From: Woeseiaceae bacterium
GTDB taxonomy: Bacteria > Pseudomonadota > Gammaproteobacteria > Steroidobacterales > Woeseiaceae
Direction: 5' to 3'
Assembly (NCBI GenBank): GCA_021773035.1
Contig: JAJFKU010000052.1
Coordinates: 196,040 to 260,039, forward strand
DNA length: 64,000 nt
Shown here: one piece after another, positions 55,746-64,000 of the stretch
Layout: each line of letters begins with the position of its first letter
Position numbering within the stretch: position 1 is the stretch's first letter
Notes under the pieces: generated by a model
Databases searched by the model: none
What the model saw: the letters and a program-made list of their open reading frames with translations, nothing else
Told to the model about the DNA's origin: nothing
Made by a program: the position numbers and the translations under genes

Positions 55746-58637
55746 GTGAACACAAAACAAACGGGGTTTTGGACGGTTGTTACAGCCGCGATGGTATTGG
55801 GCGCGACGCAGTCGCAGGCGGAATCTCCTGCCGAAACCTTACAACGTCCGCCGTTTGCGCATGAAATCAGCGATCTGCCCAGCGACCCGCGTGTGGTTTA
55901 CGGAGAGCTGGAGAACGGCTTGCGCTACGCCGTGATGTACAACGATACGCCTGAAGGTACCGCCTCGATGCGTTTGCGCATCGCTGCCGGATCGTTCAGT
56001 GAAAAACCGGACGAGCGCGGTATCGCTCACTATCTTGAGCACATGGCCTTCAACGGGTCGGAAAACATACCGGAAGGGGAGATGATTCACCGCCTGGAGA
56101 GGTCTGGTCTTTCCTTTGGCGCAGATACGAATGCGCACACCAGCTTCGATGAGACTGTCTATAAACTGAACCTGCCCAATGTCGAAGTGGAGGTACTCGA
56201 CGAGGCATTCATGCTGATGCGCGAGACAGCGGATAAGTTGACCCTCGCCGCCGATGCCATAGACAGGGAGCGTGGCATTATTCGCTCGGAAAAACGAGCA
56301 CGAAATACGCCCGGGTTTCAAAAACTGATTGCGCAAATGGAGTTTTTCGGTGCAGGCAGCGGGTTGGTGGAGAGCCTGCCGATTGGAACGGATGAGACGA
56401 TCGACAGCATTAACTCCGAACAGATGCGGGCATTCTACGAGTCACACTATCACCCTGAGAAAGCGTTTTTCGTATTCGCGGGCGACCTTGAGCCGGAGAA
56501 GGCGATTGCCCGGATTCGCGAGACGTTTTCGGATTGGCGCCCCGACACGGCGCCCGCGCCGATTGCAACGGCCAATCTTGCCAGTGGTGAGCCGGGCCGC
56601 GTGGGTTACCACTACGATTCGAAAGGCATGACTGACGCTACGCTGGCCGTTATGCTGCCCTACGAGTCGCAGCCTGATACATCGGCCAGGCGTAAGGAGA
56701 GGTTGCTGGCCAACCTCGGCAACGGGGTCATGTGGTATCGCTTCCGGCGGCTTGTCGACGCACCGGACGCGCTGATACTTCGCGGATCGGCCTTTAGCGG
56801 TTCGTATCAGGATGTGGCCAATTTCGCGGCCTTCCAGATTGGCAGTCAGCCCGAAGACTGGGCGGTTGCGATTGCGGTAGGCGAACAGGAGTTACGCCGC
56901 GCGTTGGAATTCGGCTTCGACGAAACCGAATTCGACATGGAGGTCGCCGAGCATCGGGCGAGCCTGCAAACGCGTGCCGCGCAGGCTGACACGGTATCGA
57001 CACATGGTCGCTTCGGTGGTTTGACCGACAAGATCATCAAGGCCTATGACGGCGAACGGGTTTTCATGCATGCCAAGGACGAGCTGGAATGGTTCGAGAC
57101 CGTCATTCAGGATGTCGATGTCGAGGACGTTAATACCGTTTTTCGGGCACAGTGGAACAATGGCGAAGGCCTCTCGGCATTCGTTGCGTCGAGCGTGCCT
57201 ATCGAAGATCCCGAAACCGACATAATGGCTGCTGTCGAGAAAAGCCGCAGCCAGGATGTCTTGCAGCGACCGGCGGAAGAGCCGATACAGTTCGCGCTTG
57301 AGCTGCCGAATCCACCCGGGAAGATTGTCGACGAATCTCACGACGATGTTCTGGGCGCGCGTTTCGTGAAGTTCGACAACAATGTCCGGCTTAACATCAA
57401 GCAAACCGACTTCAAATCGAACGAGGTGATGATCGCCGTGCAGGTTGGCGACGGTGCGCTATCACTGCCGGAAAAAGACGAAGGCCTGCGACGCCTGGCG
57501 TTGAATCTGCTTTCCGGTGGCGGGCTGAAAGACCACACGGAACTCGAGCTAAGAAAGCACTTTGGCCCGACCGGTATTTACTGGCGCACGTATTTCGCAG
57601 TAGATTCCGATGCGATCCTGCTGAGTGGCAGGGCGAAACCCGATACCTTCGACGACTTATTGGAGGTGCTGACCGCGTTTACGATTGAACCGGGTCTGAG
57701 AAGGGATGCCGGTGAGCGTTACAAGAACAAGATTCGCGCCTGGTACGATACGCATGACGCGACGGCGAGCGGTGTTGCTTCGAAAGAGATTCCGCGCCTC
57801 ATTCGTTCGGGAGATAAGCGTTTCGGGTTTGATGATCTGGACAATTTCCTGGATGCACCCTACGAGCAGGCCGCTGATTGGTTGCGTACACAGCTGACAA
57901 CGGGACTCATCGAAATCACCGTCATTGGAGATATCGACCCGGACACTGTTGTGGCTCAGATCGCAGCAACATTCGGCGCATTGGATGAGCGCGCCGACAT
58001 TCGGGGTGAATATCCGGAAATGACGCGCATCAGCTTCCCGATTGAGTACGAAAATACGGTTAGTTTCTGGCACGAAGGTGAAGCCGACCAATCGCTGCTG
58101 CGGATGTATTGGCCGGCGCCGGATGGATCGGATCCGCAGGTAGCCCGCCAGATGCGGGTGCTCAGCACCATTTTCAAGAACCAGTTAGTCACTGAGATTC
58201 GGGAAGATTCTGCGGCAACCTATTCGCCCGGCGTCGGTATGCACGGCGACCAGCAGTCTCCGGACTACGGCTATGTCATGGCGTCACTGGGACTGCTCCC
58301 CGACACCATCCCCGACACCATGCAACGTATTGACCAGGTGGCCGGGGAACTGGGCAAAGGCAAGATATCGAAGGACGAATTCGATCGCGCTCTGCTGCCG
58401 ATAGCGGAAGATATGAACGCGACGGTGCAGACTAACGGCTACTGGCTCAAGGTGTTGTCCGATGCACAGACAGACGGCCGTGGAATCGCCAGTCACCGCG
58501 GCGCGAAGGCTGCTTATGACGAGATGACCCTGGAGGAGGTGGCGCTGCTGGCGGAGTCGGTATTCGGTCCGGACTACCGTCTGGCTGTTCAGATCCTGCC
58601 AACTTCGATGCGCGAGGAGGCAGCGGAGAGCGACTGA
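55746..58637 (+). CDS. Exported M16 zinc metalloprotease, PqqL/FusC-like
   Basis: 963 residues from the GTG giving VNTKQTGFW; signal peptide to about residue 27 (ATQSQAE). The inverted zinc motif HYLEH lies at residues 95-99 with the distal Glu in a following helix (RGIIRSEKR). Two M16 halves follow, the C-terminal half lacking the zinc motif, as in PqqL and pitrilysin relatives. Periplasmic peptide or small-protein degradation is expected. Position behind a TonB transducer recalls FusA/FusC-type import and cleavage of peptides or ferredoxin, which is only an analogy. A 216-bp gap separates it from the efflux operon. Confidence 0.9.
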   Translation: MNTKQTGFWTVVTAAMVLGATQSQAESPAETLQRPPFAHEISDLPSDPRVVYGELENGLRYAVMYNDTPEGTASMRLRIAAGSFSEKPDERGIAHYLEHMAFNGSENIPEGEMIHRLERSGLSFGADTNAHTSFDETVYKLNLPNVEVEVLDEAFMLMRETADKLTLAADAIDRERGIIRSEKRARNTPGFQKLIAQMEFFGAGSGLVESLPIGTDETIDSINSEQMRAFYESHYHPEKAFFVFAGDLEPEKAIARIRETFSDWRPDTAPAPIATANLASGEPGRVGYHYDSKGMTDATLAVMLPYESQPDTSARRKERLLANLGNGVMWYRFRRLVDAPDALILRGSAFSGSYQDVANFAAFQIGSQPEDWAVAIAVGEQELRRALEFGFDETEFDMEVAEHRASLQTRAAQADTVSTHGRFGGLTDKIIKAYDGERVFMHAKDELEWFETVIQDVDVEDVNTVFRAQWNNGEGLSAFVASSVPIEDPETDIMAAVEKSRSQDVLQRPAEEPIQFALELPNPPGKIVDESHDDVLGARFVKFDNNVRLNIKQTDFKSNEVMIAVQVGDGALSLPEKDEGLRRLALNLLSGGGLKDHTELELRKHFGPTGIYWRTYFAVDSDAILLSGRAKPDTFDDLLEVLTAFTIEPGLRRDAGERYKNKIRAWYDTHDATASGVASKEIPRLIRSGDKRFGFDDLDNFLDAPYEQAADWLRTQLTTGLIEITVIGDIDPDTVVAQIAATFGALDERADIRGEYPEMTRISFPIEYENTVSFWHEGEADQSLLRMYWPAPDGSDPQVARQMRVLSTIFKNQLVTEIREDSAATYSPGVGMHGDQQSPDYGYVMASLGLLPDTIPDTMQRIDQVAGELGKGKISKDEFDRALLPIAEDMNATVQTNGYWLKVLSDAQTDGRGIASHRGAKAAYDEMTLEEVALLAESVFGPDYRLAVQILPTSMREEAAESD

Positions 58638-58726
58638 ATGGTAGCAATGTAGCGGCGGCGGCTATCCTTTTCGCCGTAGATTTGGCAAAGTCCGGGGTCG
58701 GTTTACTGTCAGGTTACAAACTCCCC

Positions 58727-59791
58727 GTGCCAATCGTTGCCCATTCGGATCTGCCGACCTTTGAGTTGTTGCGCGAGCGCGGCCACGACGTGCTGTCGCT
58801 CGACCGGGCGATGCGGCAGGATATACGTGAGCTGCACATCGGCTTTCTGAATATGATGCCTGATGCCGCTCTGCAGGCGACCGAACGGCAGTTCATTCGG
58901 CTGGTTGGCAGCTGCAACCGCATTGCGCAGATTTTCGTTTACCCGTTTTCGCTGCCGTCACTGGATCGCGGCGCGAAGGCGCGCGAGTATATCGATCAAT
59001 ACTACAATCGCTTTGATGACCTCACAGAACAGGGCCTCGATGCGCTGATCATTACCGGCGCAAATGTCGCGACTCCGCACCTCGACAAAGAACAGTTCTG
59101 GGAACCACTGATAGACGTTGTGCGCTGGGCGGAGGAAAACGTTGCCTCGATATTGTGTTCCTGCCTCGCGACGCATGCCTTACTCAAGCATTTTCACGGC
59201 ATCGACCGTCAGCCCTTGGCAGCAAAGCGTTGGGGGGTTTACGGCCACCAGCTCTGTGCGGCGGATCATCCGCTCAATCGCGACATCAACACCCGCTTCG
59301 ATGTGCCGCATTCGAGGTACAACGATATTTCGCGCGCGCAACTGGAGGCGGCCGGGCTGCGCGTGCTTGCCGAAGGCGCGGAGAGCGGCGTACACCTCGC
59401 GGTGAGTCCGGACCAGGTTCGTGTCGTCTATTTTCAGGGACATCCAGAATACGACCGAAGCAGTCTGCTCAAGGAATACAAGCGCGAAGTCAGGCGCTAT
59501 TACGCTGGCGAAATCGCCGCAATGCCGCCATTCCCGGAGAACTATTTCAACGCTGATGCGCAGCGACTGATTGCAAACGCGCCCTCGGACAGCGACGCAC
59601 TGTACGAGGTGCTGGATAAGCAACTGGATCAGCACGTGGATAATACCTGGGGGGATACGGCAAAGGGCGTTATCAATAACTGGTTGGGGATCGTGTACCA
59701 GCTGACCAACCTGGATCGCAGGAAACAATTCATGCCGGACGTCGATCCCGACGACCCGCTAGGCTTAGGACATCGAAAGGACGCTCAATGA
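58727..59791 (+). CDS. metA: Homoserine O-acyltransferase, MetA type
   Basis: 354 residues from the GTG giving VPIVAHSDLPTF, which aligns with the MPIRVPDELP start of E. coli MetA; a TTG at 58682 would add 15 residues. Class-I glutamine-amidotransferase-like fold: catalytic Cys in CSCLATHALL, His and Glu in GHPEYD. It acylates homoserine as the first methionine-specific step. It overlaps metY by four bases (ATGA). MetY normally uses O-acetylhomoserine, so this MetA may be an acetyl- rather than succinyltransferase. Confidence 0.9.
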   Translation: MPIVAHSDLPTFELLRERGHDVLSLDRAMRQDIRELHIGFLNMMPDAALQATERQFIRLVGSCNRIAQIFVYPFSLPSLDRGAKAREYIDQYYNRFDDLTEQGLDALIITGANVATPHLDKEQFWEPLIDVVRWAEENVASILCSCLATHALLKHFHGIDRQPLAAKRWGVYGHQLCAADHPLNRDINTRFDVPHSRYNDISRAQLEAAGLRVLAEGAESGVHLAVSPDQVRVVYFQGHPEYDRSSLLKEYKREVRRYYAGEIAAMPPFPENYFNADAQRLIANAPSDSDALYEVLDKQLDQHVDNTWGDTAKGVINNWLGIVYQLTNLDRRKQFMPDVDPDDPLGLGHRKDAQ

Positions 59792-61062
59792 AAGACGAAA
59801 CGCTGGCCATACATGCAGGATTCAAGTCGGACCCCACCACCAAAGCAGTCGTGGTTCCGGTTTACCAGACGGTCGCGTACGAGTTCGACAATGCTCAACA
59901 TGGCGCAGACCTGTTTAACCTCGAAGTTGAAGGCAATATCTATACCCGGATCATGAATCCGACAGTTGACGTGCTGGAAAAACGTTGCGCCGAGCTTGAA
60001 GGCGGCATTGCCGGGCTGTGTCTTAGTGCCGGTAGTGCCGCGATCAACTACGCCGTACTCAACATTGCCGAGAGCGGTAACAACATCGTTACCGTACCGC
60101 TGCTGTACGGCGGCAGCTATACCCTGTTCAAACACATGTTGCCGAAGCTCGGTATCGAAGTTCGATTTGCTGCGGACGACTCGGTCGAAGCTATGTCTGG
60201 GCTTATCGATGAAAACACAACAGCTGTGTTCTGCGAATCGATCGGCAACCCTGCCGGAAATATCGTCGATATCGAAGCGCTGGCCAACATGGCGCATGAG
60301 CGTGGAGTGCCGCTGATTGTCGATAACACCGTTGCGACCCCTGCCTTGATAAAGCCGATCCAGTGGGGCGCCGACATCGTCGTAAACTCGCTGACCAAGT
60401 ATATGGCCGGGCACGGCAATTCACTGGGAGGCGTTATCGTCGACAGCGGTCAGTTTCCGTGGACAGAGCATGCCGAGAAGTTCCACATGCTGACCCAGCC
60501 CGAAGCGTCCTACCATGGTGTCGTTTATACAGAGGCTCTGGGTCCGGCTGCCTACATTGGGCGGGCGCGCACCGTGCCGCTCAGAAATACGGGCTCGGCA
60601 ATCAGTCCGATGAACGCGTTTCTGATATTGCAGGGTTTGTCGACATTACCTCTGCGCATGGAGCGGCACTGTGACAACGCGCTGGCCGTTGCTGAACACC
60701 TGAGCGGACATCCGCGGGTTAGCTGGGTCAACTATGCGGGCCTCGCAGACTCGCCATACAACGATCTTGCCCGCAAATACACCAACGGCAAGCCATCTGC
60801 GCTGCTGACCTTTGGTATCGAGGGCGGATTCGATGCCGGTGTTAAGTTCTATGACGCCCTGGAACTCTTCATACGGCTTGTCAATATCGGTGACGTCAAA
60901 TCGCTCGCGGCGCATCCGGCATCGACGACGCATCGACAGCTATCCGAGCAGGAACTAAAAACAGCCGGCGTTACGCCCGATATGATCCGTTTGTGCGTTG
61001 GTATTGAACATATCGACGACATTCTTGCCGATCTCGATCAGGCACTCGCAGCGTCGGCTTGA
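59788..61062 (+). CDS. metY: O-acetylhomoserine sulfhydrylase
   Basis: Cys/Met-metabolism PLP enzyme of 424 residues that makes homocysteine (or methionine) directly from O-acetylhomoserine and sulfide (or methanethiol). PLP lysine in NSLTKYMAGHGNSLGG; N-terminal LAIHAGFKSDPTTKAV; IYTRIMNPTVDVLE; C-terminal SLAAHPASTTHRQL. The family length and the ...GIEHIDDILADLDQAL ending fit MetY. Co-translated with metA. Confidence 0.95.
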   Translation: MKDETLAIHAGFKSDPTTKAVVVPVYQTVAYEFDNAQHGADLFNLEVEGNIYTRIMNPTVDVLEKRCAELEGGIAGLCLSAGSAAINYAVLNIAESGNNIVTVPLLYGGSYTLFKHMLPKLGIEVRFAADDSVEAMSGLIDENTTAVFCESIGNPAGNIVDIEALANMAHERGVPLIVDNTVATPALIKPIQWGADIVVNSLTKYMAGHGNSLGGVIVDSGQFPWTEHAEKFHMLTQPEASYHGVVYTEALGPAAYIGRARTVPLRNTGSAISPMNAFLILQGLSTLPLRMERHCDNALAVAEHLSGHPRVSWVNYAGLADSPYNDLARKYTNGKPSALLTFGIEGGFDAGVKFYDALELFIRLVNIGDVKSLAAHPASTTHRQLSEQELKTAGVTPDMIRLCVGIEHIDDILADLDQALAASA

Positions 61063-61186
61063 GGTGGCGGGCTGGTGGTTTTCGCACATGAGCCAGTTGG
61101 GAAGTTTTTCCCTTGTTTGGTATTTCTATAACATATATATGACTCAGGTGTTAAGTTCAACTCTTCGTGATGGTTGGTGATTTGTG

Positions 61187-61555
61187 ATGTTTGACAGCAG
61201 TACATTCGTTGAAACGGCAGTCGGAGACTCGAACCCAGCTACACCAGAACCCTTTGCCATCAGCTCGATCCTGCTTTCCTCAGATCTTCCGAAAGAAGTG
61301 CGGGCGGCGCGTATTTCTCACGTCCGCGAACGCTTGATTGACGATGCTGAGATATCGCGGCTCACGGAAATTGGCCACAGTGGGAGCGACGACCCGGAAC
61401 TGGCGAACAGGCTCAGAGTTCGTCGCGAGGCTCTCACGAGTTGCCTGGGATCGACCTTGATCTGCCTGTTTATCCGGCTTCCCGGTGTTGGTTATACCGT
61501 TGAGATAGACCCAATGAATGAAGCCATCGTTCATTGGGAATGGCAGCGCGTGTAG
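61187..61555 (+). CDS. Hypothetical protein
   Basis: 122 residues from the ATG giving MFDSSTFVE (a GTG lies one codon upstream). No signal peptide; a short hydrophobic stretch near residue 88 (STLICLFIRL). Helical middle rich in Glu/Arg (VRERLIDDAEISRLTEIG). The family is not recognised. An AT-rich stretch with TATATATAT at 61134-61140 and a GGGAA...TTCCC repeat at 61100 may belong to its promoter. Confidence 0.6.
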   Translation: MFDSSTFVETAVGDSNPATPEPFAISSILLSSDLPKEVRAARISHVRERLIDDAEISRLTEIGHSGSDDPELANRLRVRREALTSCLGSTLICLFIRLPGVGYTVEIDPMNEAIVHWEWQRV

Positions 61556-61719
61556 GAATCGCGGGTTTTTTTCCGGAGTCGAACACCTAGCCGCGCGGTC
61601 AAAAGAAGGAACTGAGAGACCGTTGTAGAAGACTTGCCGTGATACCGATATGGCTCAAATAATTGCCAATGGCGATTGAGTGATAACATCCTCACAGGCT
61701 CGCTTCGGACTCCAGACAA

Positions 61720-62985
61720 ATGTTTGCACAACTCGCCTCGATCCATCCGCTTCTGCCGCCGGTCGTCGGCCTGCTGGCATTGCTTACCGGTGCGATCGTC
61801 ATCGACCTGATCGCTAAACGTCTGCTGGTCGGTACTGTGCGCGCCTTCGCGAAGCGAACCAGCTTCACATGGGACGATACGCTGGTCGAGCACAATGTCT
61901 TCGGTCGCCTCACGCAGGTACTGCCGGCGCTGATCGTGTTTGTCAGCGTGCCGTTCGTTCCCGGTCTGCAGGATGGCGTTGTGCAGCTCATACGCAATGT
62001 TGCGATGGGCTATATGGCGCTGGTGTTGACGCTTGCGCTGACGGCCTTGCTCAGCGCAGCAAACACGATCTATGCGGCTTCGCCGGCCGCAAGGCACCGA
62101 CCATTAAAGGGCTTCGTGCAACTGGCGCAGATCGTAGTCTGGATTTTCGGCGGCGTAATGATCATAGCGGCGGTGCTGGATCGCTCACCGCTGTTGCTGC
62201 TCACCGGTTTCGGTGCGATGACCGCTATCTTGCTGCTGGTGTTCAAGGACACGATCCTGTCGCTGGTTGCCAGCGTCCAGCTCACCGCGCAGGATATGGT
62301 TCGTGTCGGTGACTGGATCGAGATGCCCCAATTCGGCGCAGACGGCGATGTGGTTGACGTGCAGCTGCATACCGTCAAAGTGCAAAACTGGGACAAGACC
62401 ATCACGACGGTCCCAACGCACCGCCTGATTACGGACTCGTTCAAAAACTGGCGGGGCATGTCGCAGTCGGGTGCCCGGCGGATCAAGCGCGGGATTCTTG
62501 TCGACGTGTCGTCGATCCGTTTTCAAACACCGGATGAAATCGAACATTTCAGGTGCTTCGCGTTGCTGCAGGACTATATCGGGAACAAGGAGCAGGAACT
62601 CGCGGACTATAACGAGGGTCTCGCAAGCGAGGTTAGCGCTGAAGTGAACAGGCGGCGGCTGACGAACGTTGGTACTTTCAGGGCGTACGCCTACAACTAT
62701 CTGAAGAATCATCCGAAGATACATAAAGGCATGACCTTGATTGTTCGTCAGCTTGGCCCGGGCCCGGAGGGGCTGCCGTTGGAAGTCTACTGTTTCACCA
62801 ACACGACCGAATGGGCTGTCTTCGAAGACATACAGTCCGACATCTTCGATCATCTGCTGGCAATCGTGCCGGAATTCGGACTGCGTCTGTATCAGAAGCC
62901 GGCAGGTTCGGATGTGGCAAAGCTCTCGGTTGGTATGCAGGAGGCGCAGCCGGCGTCCAGTGCAACGATCGAAAGGACTACGTAA
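61720..62985 (+). CDS. Mechanosensitive ion channel, MscS/YbdG-like
   Basis: 421 residues with five or six N-terminal membrane helices, the pore-lining helix TGFGAMTAILLLVFKDTILSL, the beta domain (QDMVRVGDWIEMPQFGADGDVVDV, TITTVPTHRLIT) and a long C-terminal domain. The length and the inserted segment after residue 280 resemble YbdG. It opens on membrane tension during osmotic downshift. No operon partner. Confidence 0.92.
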   Translation: MFAQLASIHPLLPPVVGLLALLTGAIVIDLIAKRLLVGTVRAFAKRTSFTWDDTLVEHNVFGRLTQVLPALIVFVSVPFVPGLQDGVVQLIRNVAMGYMALVLTLALTALLSAANTIYAASPAARHRPLKGFVQLAQIVVWIFGGVMIIAAVLDRSPLLLLTGFGAMTAILLLVFKDTILSLVASVQLTAQDMVRVGDWIEMPQFGADGDVVDVQLHTVKVQNWDKTITTVPTHRLITDSFKNWRGMSQSGARRIKRGILVDVSSIRFQTPDEIEHFRCFALLQDYIGNKEQELADYNEGLASEVSAEVNRRRLTNVGTFRAYAYNYLKNHPKIHKGMTLIVRQLGPGPEGLPLEVYCFTNTTEWAVFEDIQSDIFDHLLAIVPEFGLRLYQKPAGSDVAKLSVGMQEAQPASSATIERTT

Positions 62986-63006
62986 TTCGGTGAAAGGTAA
63001 GGGGAG

Positions 63007-64000
63007 ATGAAGAAGCTGCCGGATGCAACTATTCGCGGTGTGCTGGACGCCGTGCCGGATGCGACCGTCATTGTCGATGAGAGCGGGCAGATTGTTTTTG
63101 CGAGCAGGCAGGTGGAGCTGGTATTCGGTCACAAGCCGGACGAACTAATCGGCACGCCGGTCGAGGAACTGATACCCCGACGCTATCGAGCGTCGCACCC
63201 GGCACATCGCGACACGTATTTTGCCGATCCCAGGCCCCGGCCAATGGGCAGTGCACTGAAACTCTTCGGCGTGCGCAGGGATGGCGGGGAGTTTCCCGTT
63301 GAAATCAGCCTCAGCCCGGTGCACACGGATGACGGGACTCTTATCGCCAGCGCGATCCGGGACGTTAGCGATCGGGTCGCATTGAGCGAGCACCGGTTCC
63401 GTGCGATTTTTCAGCAAAAACACCAGCTCTCGGGAATTGTCGATCTTGACGGTACCTTGCTGGACGCCAACGAGCGGTCGCTGTCGTTTTCTGGCCTGGA
63501 GCGAGAGGACGTCATCGGTAAGCTGTTTTGGGAGACACCCTGGTGGCGGCATGATTCCGCGCTGCAAGCTCAAATACAGAGCGCTGTCGAGCGTGCCGGA
63601 AGCGGCGAGACAGTCAGTTTCGAGGCGGGCCATCCACGGCCCGATGGCACGATGGCCAGCGTCGATTTCTCTATTCGACCCGTCAGGAATGAATGCGGTG
63701 ACGTACTCTTTCTTGTAGCAGAAAGTCACGACGTCACAGAACGCAAGTTGGCTGAAGAGCAGAAAGCGGGTTTGCACCAGATTCTCGAGCAGTCCCTGAA
63801 TGAGGTATACATCTTCCACGCCGAGACTCTGCGCTTCATCCATGCCAACCAGGGAGCACGAAGCAACATCGGTTATCGGCTGGATGAATTGCGGGAGTTA
63901 ACCCCGGCCGACATCAAGCCCGAATTCACGTCAGAGCAGTATGACGAGCTCATCGAGCCACTGCGGAGTAACGAGCGGCAAAAGCTCGGATTCGAAACGC
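63007..64000 (+). CDS. Multi-PAS sensor protein (3' end beyond window)
   Basis: The frame is open from the ATG after AAGGGGAG to the window end: 331 codons. Three PAS domains are visible: residues about 8-125 (ILDAVPDATVIV-like start, GYKPDELIG-type loop GHKPDELIG, RDGGEFPVEISL), 130-255 (FRAIFQQKHQLSGIVD, GLEREDVIGK) and 260-331 (LEQSLNEVYIFHAETLRF, NIGYRLDEL). The output domain lies outside the window, so it may be a histidine kinase or a c-di-GMP enzyme. No membrane segment in the visible part. Confidence 0.85.
   Translation, partial: MKKLPDATIRGVLDAVPDATVIVDESGQIVFASRQVELVFGHKPDELIGTPVEELIPRRYRASHPAHRDTYFADPRPRPMGSALKLFGVRRDGGEFPVEISLSPVHTDDGTLIASAIRDVSDRVALSEHRFRAIFQQKHQLSGIVDLDGTLLDANERSLSFSGLEREDVIGKLFWETPWWRHDSALQAQIQSAVERAGSGETVSFEAGHPRPDGTMASVDFSIRPVRNECGDVLFLVAESHDVTERKLAEEQKAGLHQILEQSLNEVYIFHAETLRFIHANQGARSNIGYRLDELRELTPADIKPEFTSEQYDELIEPLRSNERQKLGFET

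Noticed and set aside
62185..63132. 315-codon minus-strand frame
   Set aside because: Antisense to the MscS-like channel and the PAS gene start.
1..64000. CRISPR arrays, tRNA or rRNA genes, insertion sequences, prophage
   Set aside because: No regularly spaced repeats, cloverleaf sequences, transposase or phage genes were recognised on either strand by reading alone.

Overview
The window reads as chromosomal DNA of a free-living, respiring gammaproteobacterium. The coding density, moderately high GC, four large TonB-dependent receptors (TBDRs), two FecI/FecR-type regulatory pairs, FeoAB, MetA/MetY and an IcmF-type fused mutase would fit a marine or sediment heterotroph such as the Woeseiaceae and relatives. 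That placement is an inference from gene content, not a measured phylogeny. I see no prophage, transposase, plasmid function, CRISPR array, rRNA or tRNA.

Layout. 1-6101: acyl-CoA operon with the 3' part of icmF, a PaaG-like crotonase, an LCAD-like acyl-CoA dehydrogenase and a beta-hydroxyacid dehydrogenase. 6142-10007: thiamine salvage operon with a TPP riboswitch, outer-membrane receptor, small thiamine-binding protein, PnuT-like permease and thiamine-kinase-like protein. 9991-16661: glyoxalase II, an amidohydrolase lipoprotein, an FAH-family hydrolase, a terminator-ended intergenic transcript candidate, a DUF4212/sodium symporter pair and a CDF metal exporter. 16717-16938: two 85-bp hairpin elements with mutually reverse-complementary loops. 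16994-24355: divergent hpt and deoxynucleoside kinase genes, Fur box plus feoAB, an aminotransferase, an exported DUF11 protein, a small membrane protein and a GFA-family protein. 24542-26677: a DUF3352-like protein with a pilin-like C-terminus. 27128-32709: ECF sigma, FecR and a 1225-residue TBDR. 32710-33532: a gene-poor convergent junction holding further hairpin elements. 33533-44733: an ExeA-like/coiled-coil/FHA protein, isoaspartyl peptidase, a WYL regulator with an operator-like palindrome and a GST, then a TetR-headed cluster (TBDR, GPH symporter, GST, amidohydrolase). 45554-58637: a second ECF/FecR/TBDR set followed by a four-gene ABC efflux operon and a periplasmic M16 protease. 58727-61062: metA and metY. 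61187-64000: a hypothetical gene, a mechanosensitive channel and the start of a multi-PAS sensor.

The main theme is outer-membrane import, with each of the four TBDRs under a different apparent control: riboswitch, ECF/FecR, TetR-like, and a second ECF/FecR set with duplicated upstream blocks. The most unusual non-coding signal is the set of long hairpin repeats at the two roomy convergent gene junctions. Their loops are conserved while their stems vary in a compensatory way.
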